Shown: piece by piece, positions 55,449 to 63,823 of the stretch
Position numbering within the stretch: the stretch's first letter is position 1
Layout of the letters: every line of letters begins with the position of its first letter
Source of the DNA: Rhodospirillales bacterium
Lineage (GTDB): Bacteria; Pseudomonadota; Alphaproteobacteria; Rhodospirillales; JASLQF01
Length of the DNA: 64,000 bases
Assembly: GCA_030744625.1 (NCBI GenBank)
Contig: JASLQF010000001.1
Coordinates: 1-64,000 of the forward strand
Direction of reading: 5' to 3'
Program-made: the position numbers and the translations under genes
The notes under the pieces: model-generated
Told to the model about the DNA's origin: nothing
The model's input: only the letters and a program-made list of their open reading frames with translations
The model's database searches: none

Positions 55449-58079
55449 TCAGTCGGGGGTGGGGGAGGCGGCGCGCTTGCCTGCCGACGCCTTCTTGGCA
55501 GTGGATTTCTTGGCCGTGGATTTCTTGCGGGCTCCGGTTTTCCGGCCGCTGGTTTTTTTGGCGGCTTTCTTGGCGCCCTTCCTGCCTCCCTTCGCCGCCT
55601 TGGCGGTGAGCAGTTGGAGGGCGCTCTCCAAGCTCAGCGACTCAGCCGAGGTGTCCTTGGGCAGGGTGGCGCGCAGGCCGCCATGCTGCACGTAGGGGCC
55701 ATAGCGGCCGCTGCGTACCGTCACGTCCTTTCCGTCTTCCGGGTGGGAACCCACGACCTTTCCGGCGGCGCGGCGCGGCGCGTCGGCGAGGAGCGACACG
55801 GCGCGGTTGAGCCCGATGCTCAGCACGTCGTCCTCCTTGAGGGACACGTAGGTGCCGCCGTGCTTGATGTAGGGACCATAAGGGCCGATGCCGGCCAGGA
55901 TGGGCTCGCCCGCGTCGGGGTGCTCGCCGATGACGCGGGGCAGCGCTAGAAGCCCGAGGGCGCGCTCCAGGTCGACCGTCTCGGGGGGCATGTCGCGCGG
56001 CAACGAGGCGCGTTTTGGTTTCTTTTTCCCTTCCGCTTCTCCCAGTTGCACGTAGGCGCCGTAAGGCCCGTTCCTGAGGGTGACGGCAAGGCCGCTCTCC
56101 GGGTCGGCGCCAAGATCGCGGGGGCCGTTGGTGGCGCCCGAGTTTGCCGCCGCGTCGCCGTTGGTTACCGTCAACGGGGTGGTGTAGCGGCAATCCGGAT
56201 AGTTCGAGCAGCCGATGAAGGCGCCGAACTTGCCGAGCTTGAGACTGAGGCGTCCGTCGGTGCAGGCGGGGCATGTCCGTGGGTCGGCGCCGCCCTCTTC
56301 ACCGCGGAAGAAATGGGGCCCGAGGAGGGAATCCAAGGCGTCCAGCACGTCTCTCACGCGGAGCCCCTGCGTGCCCTCCACGGCGGCGCTGAACGCATCC
56401 CAGAAGTCGCGCAGCACCGCCTTCCAGTCGACGCGCCCGCCGGAGATGTCGTCGAGCTTGTCCTCCAGCTCGGCGGTAAAGCTGTACTCCACGTAACGCT
56501 CGAAGAAGCTGGAGAGGAACCCTGTAACCAGGCGCCCGCGGTCCTCGGGGATGAAGCGGCGCTTTTCCAGGCGCACGTAGTCGCGGTCCTGCAGCACCGA
56601 GAGGATGTTGGCGTAGGTCGAGGGGCGGCCGATGCCGTGCTCTTCCAGGCTCTTGACCAGGCTGGCCTCGGTATAGCGCGGCGGCGGCTGGGTGAAATGC
56701 TGTTCCGGCGCGATGGCGGTGCGCTTCATGGCCTCGCCCTCGCGGACGTCGGGCAGGATGCGCTCGCCCTCGTCGTCGCTGCTTTCGTCGCGCCCTTCCT
56801 GGTAGAGACGGAAGAAACCATCGAATGCCACCACCGAGCCGGTGGCGCGCAACTGGGTGCGCCGGTCCGCCGAAGTCACGTCGACGGCCACCTGGTCGAG
56901 CACCGCGTGCGCCATCTGGCTGGCCATGGTGCGTTTCCAGATGAGGTCGTAAAGCCGCGCCTGGTCCTTGTCGAGGCGCGCCTGGAGGTCTCTTGGCCGG
57001 CGGGCGAGGTCGGTGGGGCGGATGGCCTCGTGCGCCTCCTGGGCGTTCTTCGCCTTGGTTTTGTAGATGCGCGGCGCATCAGGCAGGTAGGCGGCGCCGT
57101 AGGTGGCATCGATCTGGCGCCGGCAGGCGGCGATGGCCTCGCCGGCGATCTGGACGCCGTCGGTGCGCATGTAGGTGATCAGGCCGACGGTTTCGCCGCC
57201 GATGTTGACGCCCTCGTAAAGCCGCTGGGCGACCTGCATGGTGTGCTTGGCGCTGAAATGCAGCTTGCGCGCCGCTTCCTGTTGCAACGTCGATGTGGTG
57301 AACGGCGCCGCCGGGTTGCGCCGGGTCTGCTTGCGCTCGACCGCAGACACGGCGAACGCCGCCGCCTCGATGGCGGCGACGGCCGCCGCCGCCGAGGCTT
57401 CGCTGCCCAAGGCCATCTTATCCAGTTTGTCGCCGTCAAGATGAGTGAGGCGGGCGCTCAGGGTGGCGCCGCTTGCCGTCTCGAAGTCCGCCGTCACCGA
57501 CCAGTATTCTCGAGCCGTGAAGTTCTCGATCTCGGCCTCGCGGTCGCAGACGAGGCGCAACGCCACCGATTGCACCCGGCCCGCCGAGCGGCTTCCCGGC
57601 AGCTTGCGCCACAGCACCGGCGACAGGGTGAACCCGACCAGATAGTCGAGGGCGCGCCTGGCCAGGTAGGCGTCGATGAGTTCGCGGTTGAGCTGGCGCG
57701 GGTGGGCGAAGGCGTCGAGCACCGCGCTCTCGGTGATTTCGTTGAACACCACGCGCTGGACATCTACGCCCTGCAGCGCGTTGCGTTCGTTCAGCACCTC
57801 GCGCACGTGCCACGAGATGGCCTCGCCCTCGCGGTCCGGGTCGGTGGCGAGATAGAGGCACTCGGCGCCCTTGAGGGCGTTGGCGATCTCCTTGATGTGC
57901 TTGGAGGCCTTGCCGTCGATCTCCCAGTCCATGGCGAAGTCGTCGTCGGGGCGCACCGAGCCGTCCTTGGGCGGCAGGTCGCGCACGTGGCCGTAGCTGG
58001 CCAGCACGGTATAGCCCCGGCCGAGGTATTTGTTGATGGTCTTGGCCTTGGCTGGGGACTCGACGACGACGACGTTCAT
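55449..58079 (-). CDS. topA: DNA topoisomerase I
   Basis: An 876-residue type IA topoisomerase. The Toprim domain starts MNVVVVESPAKAKTINKYLG and has YLATDPDREGEAISWHV. The active-site Tyr lies in LITYMRTDG. A C4 zinc ribbon is present (CPACTDGRLSLKLGKFGAFIGC in part: CPAC ... CSNYPDC), followed by further degenerate repeats and a Lys/Ala-rich C-terminal tail. It relaxes negative supercoils. It is 18 bp downstream of dprA and 10 bp upstream of rnr. Confidence 0.96.
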   Translation of the reverse strand: MNVVVVESPAKAKTINKYLGRGYTVLASYGHVRDLPPKDGSVRPDDDFAMDWEIDGKASKHIKEIANALKGAECLYLATDPDREGEAISWHVREVLNERNALQGVDVQRVVFNEITESAVLDAFAHPRQLNRELIDAYLARRALDYLVGFTLSPVLWRKLPGSRSAGRVQSVALRLVCDREAEIENFTAREYWSVTADFETASGATLSARLTHLDGDKLDKMALGSEASAAAAVAAIEAAAFAVSAVERKQTRRNPAAPFTTSTLQQEAARKLHFSAKHTMQVAQRLYEGVNIGGETVGLITYMRTDGVQIAGEAIAACRRQIDATYGAAYLPDAPRIYKTKAKNAQEAHEAIRPTDLARRPRDLQARLDKDQARLYDLIWKRTMASQMAHAVLDQVAVDVTSADRRTQLRATGSVVAFDGFFRLYQEGRDESSDDEGERILPDVREGEAMKRTAIAPEQHFTQPPPRYTEASLVKSLEEHGIGRPSTYANILSVLQDRDYVRLEKRRFIPEDRGRLVTGFLSSFFERYVEYSFTAELEDKLDDISGGRVDWKAVLRDFWDAFSAAVEGTQGLRVRDVLDALDSLLGPHFFRGEEGGADPRTCPACTDGRLSLKLGKFGAFIGCSNYPDCRYTTPLTVTNGDAAANSGATNGPRDLGADPESGLAVTLRNGPYGAYVQLGEAEGKKKPKRASLPRDMPPETVDLERALGLLALPRVIGEHPDAGEPILAGIGPYGPYIKHGGTYVSLKEDDVLSIGLNRAVSLLADAPRRAAGKVVGSHPEDGKDVTVRSGRYGPYVQHGGLRATLPKDTSAESLSLESALQLLTAKAAKGGRKGAKKAAKKTSGRKTGARKKSTAKKSTAKKASAGKRAASPTPD

Positions 58080-58097
58080 GGGTTTCCGTTACCGGGT

Positions 58098-59219
58098 TTA
58101 GACCAACGACACCTGATTGCCCGGGTGGTGCTCCAGGCGACCCGCCAGTTCCAGTTCCAGCAGGACCATGGACACCACGGCAGGGGAGAAATGGACATTC
58201 CGCATGATCTCGTCAACTAAAAGCGGCGCCGGGCCGAGACTTTTCTCAATGGCGGCGCGCGCCGAGTCGAGCTCGTCGAGGCTCGGCGGTTCGGGGGAAA
58301 GTGTTTTGAAATCAAGGGGTTTTCGCTCACCAAGGGGGCGGCGCAGCATGCCTGCAAGCGCCCCTTTCACGTCTTCGGCCGATTCGACCAGGGTGGCGCC
58401 CTGGCGGATCAGGTCGTTGGGGCCGCGGGCGCGCGGGTCGAGCGGCGAGCCCGGCACCGCGAACACCTCGCGCCCCTGCTCGAGCGCCAGGCGCGCCGTG
58501 ATCAGCGAGCCCGAGCGCCGGCTCGCCTCGACCACGACGACCCCCAGCGCCAGGCCCGAGATCAGGCGGTTGCGCCTGGGGAAGTGGCGCGCCTGGGGCA
58601 CGGTGCCCGGCGCCGTCTCCGAGATCAGCGCGCCCTGCTCGGCGATGGCGTCGTGGAGGGCGGCGTTCTCCTTCGGGTAGACCACGTCGATGCCGCCGGC
58701 CAGGACGGCGATGGTGCCGGTGGCGAGCGCCCCGTCGTGGGCCCTGGCGTCGATGCCGCGGGCCAGCCCGGAGACGACAGCCATGCCCGCCCGACCGAGG
58801 CCGGCGGCGATCTCCTGCGCGAGGCGCCGGCCGTTGAGCGAGGCGTTGCGCGCCCCGACCACGGCGACGGCGGGCATGTCGAGCAGGTGGGCATGGCCGC
58901 GCACGACGATCAGCGGCGGCGCGTCCTCGATGTGCGACAGAAGCGGCGGATAGCCGGGCTCGCCGTTGGCCACCATTCGGGCACCGGCCGCCGCCGCCGC
59001 CGCCATCTCGCGTTCGGCACTCGCCTTGGGGCACACCTTGATGGCCTTGCCGCGGCCGCCGCGCCGCGCCAGGGCGGGCAGCGCGTCGAGCGCGGCGGCG
59101 GCCGAGCCGAAACGCTCCATGATCCGGTAAAACGTGATGGGGCCGACGTTTTCGGATCGGATCAGCCGCAGCCAATCGAGCCTGTCGGCGTCGGAAAGGG
59201 GGCGGCGGGCATCGCTCAT
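58098..59219 (-). CDS. dprA: DNA processing protein DprA
   Basis: A 373-residue protein that loads RecA on incoming single-stranded DNA during transformation. The Rossmann-like core contains VVGARNASLNGRRLAQEIA, VSGLARGIDARAH, VLAGGIDVVYPKEN, FPRRNRLISGLALGVVVVEA and GSLITARLALEQGREVFAVPG. A C-terminal winged-helix domain follows (SLGPAPLLVDEIMRNVHF). It is the first gene of the leftward topA-rnr group. Start ATG 59219. Confidence 0.95.
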   Translation of the reverse strand: MSDARRPLSDADRLDWLRLIRSENVGPITFYRIMERFGSAAAALDALPALARRGGRGKAIKVCPKASAEREMAAAAAAGARMVANGEPGYPPLLSHIEDAPPLIVVRGHAHLLDMPAVAVVGARNASLNGRRLAQEIAAGLGRAGMAVVSGLARGIDARAHDGALATGTIAVLAGGIDVVYPKENAALHDAIAEQGALISETAPGTVPQARHFPRRNRLISGLALGVVVVEASRRSGSLITARLALEQGREVFAVPGSPLDPRARGPNDLIRQGATLVESAEDVKGALAGMLRRPLGERKPLDFKTLSPEPPSLDELDSARAAIEKSLGPAPLLVDEIMRNVHFSPAVVSMVLLELELAGRLEHHPGNQVSLV

Positions 59220-59446
59220 GGCGGAGCAGCCTGCGGCGCGGGCAACGGGCGCGTCAAGGGCATAGCGTTGATCGATACACGCATAGAAAGAACGGACATC
59301 CGGAATTTTACATTGACAATTACTAAATGTTCTTGTAATGTTCTATTCGCTTTTGACGGGAAAGTCAACATCAGGTTGTGTGATCGAGAATTCCAGGGCA
59401 GTGCGCAAGAAACACGACGATCAACATAATCCAGTGGAGGTATATA

Positions 59447-59689
59447 TTGGCGATACTGAAAATTCCGGCCAAGCGCTCAAGGGTAAAACCGCGACCGAGC
59501 GACTTCGGGGACCCTTTGGAGATGCCAAATCCCGAACTCGATCCAAAGTCCAAACGAAAGCGAAAGAAACTTGGTGCACCGGGTACTCGTGATCCAATGA
59601 ACACCATGCCACCGGTGCCGGGTACGAGAGATAACATGGACTTCAAGGATGACAGGAGACTCGAGCCTCGGAAGAAATGGAAGGCCTAA
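59447..59689 (+). CDS. Small basic protein with PGTRD repeats
   Basis: An 80-residue frame starting at a TTG, with GGAGG 6 bases upstream. It is rich in Lys, Arg and Pro, and has a twice-occurring motif, APGTRDPMNTMPPVPGTRDN. The C-terminus is KKWKA. The family is not recognised. The codon frame is better than that of an overlapping 84-codon frame at 59338, which has no ribosome site. It could bind nucleic acid, judged only from charge. Confidence 0.5.
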   Translation: MAILKIPAKRSRVKPRPSDFGDPLEMPNPELDPKSKRKRKKLGAPGTRDPMNTMPPVPGTRDNMDFKDDRRLEPRKKWKA

Positions 59690-59749
59690 GCGTCGGTAGT
59701 TGAGCTTCCGGGCTCGTGCCGCCGTTGGGTCGTAGCCAGGGAAAACGCC

Positions 59750-60007
59750 ATGAAGTGGGTTCTGCTTGTACACCTGATATCCCCGGGGGAACACGTGGAG
59801 AATGAGCCGCTCCCCTTCGAGACTAAGGCCGAGTGCATCGCTACGGGCCAGGCATTCGCCGAGAAGTACCCGGCTTTCGAGTGGTTGGACCGATCCGGCG
59901 AATCGACCCGGATAGAACCCCCCGTCTTTCGCTCCTCCGTGGAATGCGTTTCGGTGGAGGAGTACAAACGGCGCAAGTACGGGGATAACGATGGGAAGCC
60001 CGAGTGA
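59750..60007 (+). CDS. Small protein of unknown function
   Basis: An 85-residue protein, MKWVLLVHLISPGEHVENEP then LPFETKAECIATGQAFAEKY. The pattern of a short hydrophobic strand, a Cys-containing helix and a second Cys near the end (SVECVSVEEYKRRKYG) is often seen in small phage-like or stress proteins, but no family was recognised. It has no signal peptide. Ribosome site AGGGAAAACGCC precedes the ATG. It is convergent with plsY, 13 bp apart. Confidence 0.6.
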   Translation: MKWVLLVHLISPGEHVENEPLPFETKAECIATGQAFAEKYPAFEWLDRSGESTRIEPPVFRSSVECVSVEEYKRRKYGDNDGKPE

Positions 60008-60020
60008 GCGAATAGGCCCT

Positions 60021-60650
60021 CTAAGACGCCCCTTCGCCGTCCTCCCTGGCCCCGATCCTCGGCTCGGTGCCCTTGAGCAGCCTCCTGATGTTGGCGTGGT
60101 GGCGGACCATGGCGAGGAGTGCTAAGAGCGCCGCGGCGCCCACCGTCTCGCCGCTCAGCCATTGCGCGTAGAAGGGCGCCGCGCCAAGCGCCGCCAGGGC
60201 GGCCAGGGACGAGTAGCGCGCGAGCAAGGCCACGGCGAGCCACGTGGCGCAGGCCAGCAGGCCCACCGGCCAGGCCAGCGCCAGCAGCACGCCGAGCGTC
60301 GTCGCCACCCCCTTGCCGCCCCGAAAGCGCAGCCACACCGGGAAGTCGTGGCCGAGCACGGCGGCGAGGCCGGCAACGGCGGCAATGGCGGCGGCCCCGT
60401 CGCCGCCCCACAGGGCGACGGCGAGGACGGCGGCGGCGCCCTTGGCGGCGTCGAGCACCAGGGTGAGGGCGGCCAGGGCCTTGGCGCCGCTCCTCAGCAC
60501 GTTGGTGGCGCCGATGTTGCCGGAACCGGTGGCGCGGATGTCGCCCCTGCCGGCGAGGCGGGTCAGCACCAGCCCGAACGGGATGGAGCCGAGCCCGTAG
60601 CCAAGCGCCGCCGCCAATCCCCACGCCGCCAGCCCCTCGGGCCCGCCCAC
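60021..60650 (-). CDS. plsY: Acyl-phosphate glycerol-3-phosphate acyltransferase
   Basis: A 209-residue inner-membrane enzyme with about five helices. Conserved loops are [37 protein letters not shown] and [20 protein letters not shown]. It transfers an acyl group from acyl-phosphate to glycerol-3-phosphate, the first step of phospholipid synthesis. The start codon is GTG at 60650, 3 bp after the stop of the pyrC-like gene, so the two are coupled. Confidence 0.94.
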   Translation of the reverse strand: MGGPEGLAAWGLAAALGYGLGSIPFGLVLTRLAGRGDIRATGSGNIGATNVLRSGAKALAALTLVLDAAKGAAAVLAVALWGGDGAAAIAAVAGLAAVLGHDFPVWLRFRGGKGVATTLGVLLALAWPVGLLACATWLAVALLARYSSLAALAALGAAPFYAQWLSGETVGAAALLALLAMVRHHANIRRLLKGTEPRIGAREDGEGAS

Positions 60651-60653
60651 CGC

Positions 60654-61973
60654 TCAGGCCTCCAACTCGAAGACGGCGCGGCCGTCGACTACCGTCCTCA
60701 GCACCCGGCCCTGTACGGGGCGGCCGTCGAAGGGCGAGTTCTTGGACTTGCTGTGCAGGGTATCGGCGTCCACCTTCCAGCCGCGCCCGGCATCGAAGAG
60801 CACCAGGTCGGCCGGCCCGCCCTCGCGCAGCCTGCCGGCCGGCAGGTCGAGGAGTTCGGCTGGCCCGACCGTCAGCAGGCGCAGCACGTCGAGCAGGCTC
60901 AGATGCCCGTTGTGGTGGAGCTCGAGGGAAATGGCGAGCAGGGTCTCCAGCCCGACGCCGCCGAACGCCGCTTGGGCAAAGGGCAGGCGCTTGGCGTCCT
61001 CGTCCTGGGGATTATGGTCCGAGGCGATGGCGTCGACGGTGCCGTCCTTGAGGGCCTCGACGACGGCCTGGCGGTCGCCTTCGGAGCGCAGGGGCGGCGA
61101 TAGCTTGGCGAAGGTGCGGTAATCGCCGAGCGCGTTTTCGTTGAGGGCGAAGTAGGGGGGCGCGGTGTCGCAGGTTATGGCGAGCCCGCGCGCCTTGGCC
61201 TGGCGGATGGCCTGGAGGGCGGCGGCCGACGACACGTGGGCCACGTGCAGCCGCCCCCCGGTGAGTTCGGCGAGGCGTATGTCGCGCTCGACCAGGATGA
61301 TCTCCGCCTCGCTGGGAATGCCTATAAGGCCGAGGCGGGTCGCCACCTCGCCCTCGTTCATGACGCCGTCGGCGGCCAGGCTCGGGTCTTCCGGGTGTTG
61401 GGCGACGGTCAGGCCGAAGGTGGCGGCGTAGCTCAGCGCCCGGCGCATCACCTGGGGATCGGCCACCGCCGTGACGCCATCGGTGAAGGCGACGGCGCCG
61501 GCCTTGGCCAGCAACCCCATCTCGGCCAGTTCCCGGCCCTCCAGGTTCTTGGTGACGGCGCCGTAGGGATAGACCTTGGCGAGGCCGAGAAGGCGCGCCC
61601 GGCGCGCCACGAACTCGACCACCGCCGATTCGTCGATCACCGGGTCGGTGTTGGGAAGGCAAACCAGCGAGGTGACGCCGCCGGCCGTGGCTGAGCGCCC
61701 CGCCGAGGCCAACGTGCCGCGGTCCTCGATCCCGGCCTCGCGCAACTGCACCCGGATGTCGACAAGCCCCGGCGCCAGGCAATGGCCGCCGCAGTCGACG
61801 ACGACCACGCCCTCGGGGGCGCCGTGCTTGAACAGGCCCTCCCCGAAATTGGTGATGGCCCGGCCCTTGGTCAGCAGGCCGCCCAGCGCGTCCAGCCCCG
61901 ACGCCGGATCGAGGAGGCGGGCGTTGACGTAGGCGACCCTGTGCTCGGCGCCGTTGTTTCCCGGGCCCGGCAT
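60654..61973 (-). CDS. pyrC: Dihydroorotase-like protein, probably catalytically inactive (PyrC'/PyrX type)
   Basis: A 439-residue amidohydrolase of the class I dihydroorotase family. The overall sequence fits well (LAPGLVDIRVQLREAGIEDR, TKNLEGRELAEMGLL, HPEDPSLAADGVMNEGEVAT, HVAHVSSAAALQAIR). However, the metal-binding HxH of motif 1 is R74-V-Q76, the later DHAPH-type motif reads ASDHNPQDED, and the DDG segment is altered (TDGVTAV). True enzymes need these His residues for zinc. Inactive homologues form a structural complex with PyrB in some bacteria, and this gene overlaps pyrB by 1 bp. An active dihydroorotase should exist elsewhere in the genome. Confidence 0.88.
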   Translation of the reverse strand: MPGPGNNGAEHRVAYVNARLLDPASGLDALGGLLTKGRAITNFGEGLFKHGAPEGVVVVDCGGHCLAPGLVDIRVQLREAGIEDRGTLASAGRSATAGGVTSLVCLPNTDPVIDESAVVEFVARRARLLGLAKVYPYGAVTKNLEGRELAEMGLLAKAGAVAFTDGVTAVADPQVMRRALSYAATFGLTVAQHPEDPSLAADGVMNEGEVATRLGLIGIPSEAEIILVERDIRLAELTGGRLHVAHVSSAAALQAIRQAKARGLAITCDTAPPYFALNENALGDYRTFAKLSPPLRSEGDRQAVVEALKDGTVDAIASDHNPQDEDAKRLPFAQAAFGGVGLETLLAISLELHHNGHLSLLDVLRLLTVGPAELLDLPAGRLREGGPADLVLFDAGRGWKVDADTLHSKSKNSPFDGRPVQGRVLRTVVDGRAVFELEA

Positions 61974-62938
61974 CAGCCGCCATCTCCTTCTCCGGCCGGT
62001 TGCGCCAGGGCCTCGAGGCAGGCCATGCGAACCGCCACGCCCATCTCCACCTGTTCGCGGATGGCGCTGCGCCCGATGTCGTCGGCGACCTCCGAATCGA
62101 TCTCGACGCCCCGGTTCATGGGGCCCGGGTGCATGATCAGGGCGTCCGGCTTGGCGTTGGCGAGCTTGGAATAATCGAGGCCGAAGAAGTGGAAGTATTC
62201 GCGCAGGCTGGGGAAGAAGGCGCCGTGCATGCGCTCGGTCTGCAGGCGCAGCATCATGACGATGTCGCACCCGGCGAGCCCGGCGTTCATGTCGTGGAAG
62301 ACCTCGACGCCGAGGCGCTCGGCCTCCGCCGGCAACAGGGTCTTGGGCGCCACCAGGCGCACCCGCGCCCCCATGGTGGTGAGCAGGTGGATATTGGAGC
62401 GCGCCACCCGCGAATGGGCGATGTCGCCGCAGATGGCCACCAACAGCCCCGAAATTCCGCCGGTGCGCCGGCGGATGGTGAGGGCGTCGAGGAGGGCTTG
62501 CGTCGGGTGCTCGTGGCTGCCGTCGCCGGCGTTGATGACGGCGCAGTTGACCTTCTCCGACAAGAGCTTGACGGCACCCGATTCGGAATGGCGCACCACG
62601 AGGACGTCGGCGTGCATGGCGTTGAGCGTCATCGCCGTGTCGATCACCGTTTCGCCCTTCTTGACGGCCGATGTGGCCACCGACATGTTGATGACGTCGC
62701 CGCCGAGTCGCTTGCCGGCGAGCTCGAAGGACGTGCGGGTGCGCGTCGAGGCCTCGAAGAACAGGTTGATGAGGGTGCGCCCGCGCAGCACGGATTTCTT
62801 GTTGTCGGTCTGGCGGTTGCGCCCGACGTAGGTCTCGGCGCGGTCGAGCAGATAGGTGATCTCTTGCGGTGAAAGCCCCTCGATGCCAAGCAGATGGCGG
62901 TGCGGATAGGGCGCGTTGTCGAGGGCTGCTTGCGTCAT
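61973..62938 (-). CDS. pyrB: Aspartate carbamoyltransferase catalytic subunit
   Basis: A 321-residue transcarbamylase. The carbamoyl-phosphate site is [20 protein letters not shown]; the aspartate side has [17 protein letters not shown] and [32 protein letters not shown] closes the C-terminal domain. It catalyses the first committed step of pyrimidine synthesis. No regulatory pyrI gene is nearby, as in most alphaproteobacteria. It overlaps the pyrC-like gene by 1 bp. Start ATG 62938. Confidence 0.96.
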   Translation of the reverse strand: MTQAALDNAPYPHRHLLGIEGLSPQEITYLLDRAETYVGRNRQTDNKKSVLRGRTLINLFFEASTRTRTSFELAGKRLGGDVINMSVATSAVKKGETVIDTAMTLNAMHADVLVVRHSESGAVKLLSEKVNCAVINAGDGSHEHPTQALLDALTIRRRTGGISGLLVAICGDIAHSRVARSNIHLLTTMGARVRLVAPKTLLPAEAERLGVEVFHDMNAGLAGCDIVMMLRLQTERMHGAFFPSLREYFHFFGLDYSKLANAKPDALIMHPGPMNRGVEIDSEVADDIGRSAIREQVEMGVAVRMACLEALAQPAGEGDGG

Positions 62939-63081
62939 GAGCCGCCACTATAAGACCGCCCCGCGAGCCGGCGCAAGGCGCCGGCACGGACCGTCGTCGG
63001 CCGCCCTACGACTTGCCCATCTTGCGGGCCAGAAATTCCATGTAGGGGGGGAAACGCCAGAATTTGCCGCCCGCCTCCGTC

Positions 63082-63663
63082 TTACAGGGGTTCGAATTCG
63101 AGCCGGCGGATGATGTCCAGGCCCTTGAGCGCCGGCGGGTAGGCGGGATCGTAGCCGAGGGCCCGCTCAAACGCCTGCTGGGCTTCGGCGAGCCGGCCCT
63201 TGTCGAGAAGGATGCGCCCCATGTTGACGTGGGCGTACTGGTAGCAACAGTAGCGCTTGGCGGTCATGGCCTTCTCAAGCCAGGGAATCGCCTCGTCGGG
63301 GCGGCCAAGTTCGATGAGGTAGAGGCCGATGTCGTTGTAGGGGTTGCCATAGTCGGGATCGAGGGGCACGGCCTTCTTGCATTCGGCGATGGCCTCCTCG
63401 AGGCGGCCGAGCATGGAGAGCGACCATCCGAGGAAGGTGTGTCCCCGCGCCGTCGGATGGATCTCGATGGATTTCCGGAAGAACTCGATGGCGGTCTCGA
63501 ATCGGCCCGACAAGTGATAGACATAGCCCGCGCCCCAGTGGGCCAATGCCTGGTCGAAGGGCGTTTGCCCGCCCGTGGACTTGCCGTCGGGCGGCGCCGC
63601 GGCGGTCAGCCACAACAAGCAGACAAACGCGAGGACGCATCCTTTAAGCCATCGGAAAACCAT
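63082..63663 (-). CDS. TPR-repeat protein with N-terminal anchor
   Basis: A 193-residue protein. An N-terminal hydrophobic segment (WLKGCVLAFVCLLWLTAAAP) acts as signal peptide or anchor, possibly a lipoprotein through the Cys residues. Four or more tetratricopeptide repeats follow (WGAGYVYHLSGRFETAIEFF, YNDIGLYLIELGRPDEAI, HVNMGRILLDKGRLAEAQ). It is a scaffold in the periplasm. The start is taken as ATG 63663; the longer frame to 63798 runs through the repeat element and is not protein-like. Its partner is unknown. Confidence 0.78.
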   Translation of the reverse strand: MVFRWLKGCVLAFVCLLWLTAAAPPDGKSTGGQTPFDQALAHWGAGYVYHLSGRFETAIEFFRKSIEIHPTARGHTFLGWSLSMLGRLEEAIAECKKAVPLDPDYGNPYNDIGLYLIELGRPDEAIPWLEKAMTAKRYCCYQYAHVNMGRILLDKGRLAEAQQAFERALGYDPAYPPALKGLDIIRRLEFEPL

Positions 63664-63711
63664 TCTCACACCCGAACGGCCGCCGTTGTCACGATCCGCC
63701 GCCGTGAGCCA

Positions 63712-63823
63712 GAGTGCGGTCGTTTCAAATTGATTCAATTCGAAACGTGAATCGCCCTCTAATTCATATCTTAGGGGCTTATTCACGTCTTGGATCATTT
63801 TGATCCAAGACGATAAGACCCCA
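63712..63823 (-). repeat. About 110-bp palindromic intergenic element, copy B
   Basis: Inverted copy of the element at 49603-49716. It contains a perfect hairpin, CGTCTTGGATCA with TGATCCAAGACG (63787-63813, loop TTT), and a second with one mismatch (63722-63748, CGTTTCAAATTGA with TCAATTCGAAACG). It overlaps the last codons of the ruvX gene. Confidence 0.85.

Noticed and set aside
59338-59592. 84-codon frame overlapping the small basic gene
   Set aside because: The alternative frame at 59447 has a good ribosome site and more protein-like make-up; both cannot be real.
63085-63105. tRNA-like T-loop sequence GGGGTTCGAATTCGAG
   Set aside because: No acceptor, D or anticodon arm can be folded around it, and it lies in the end of the TPR gene.
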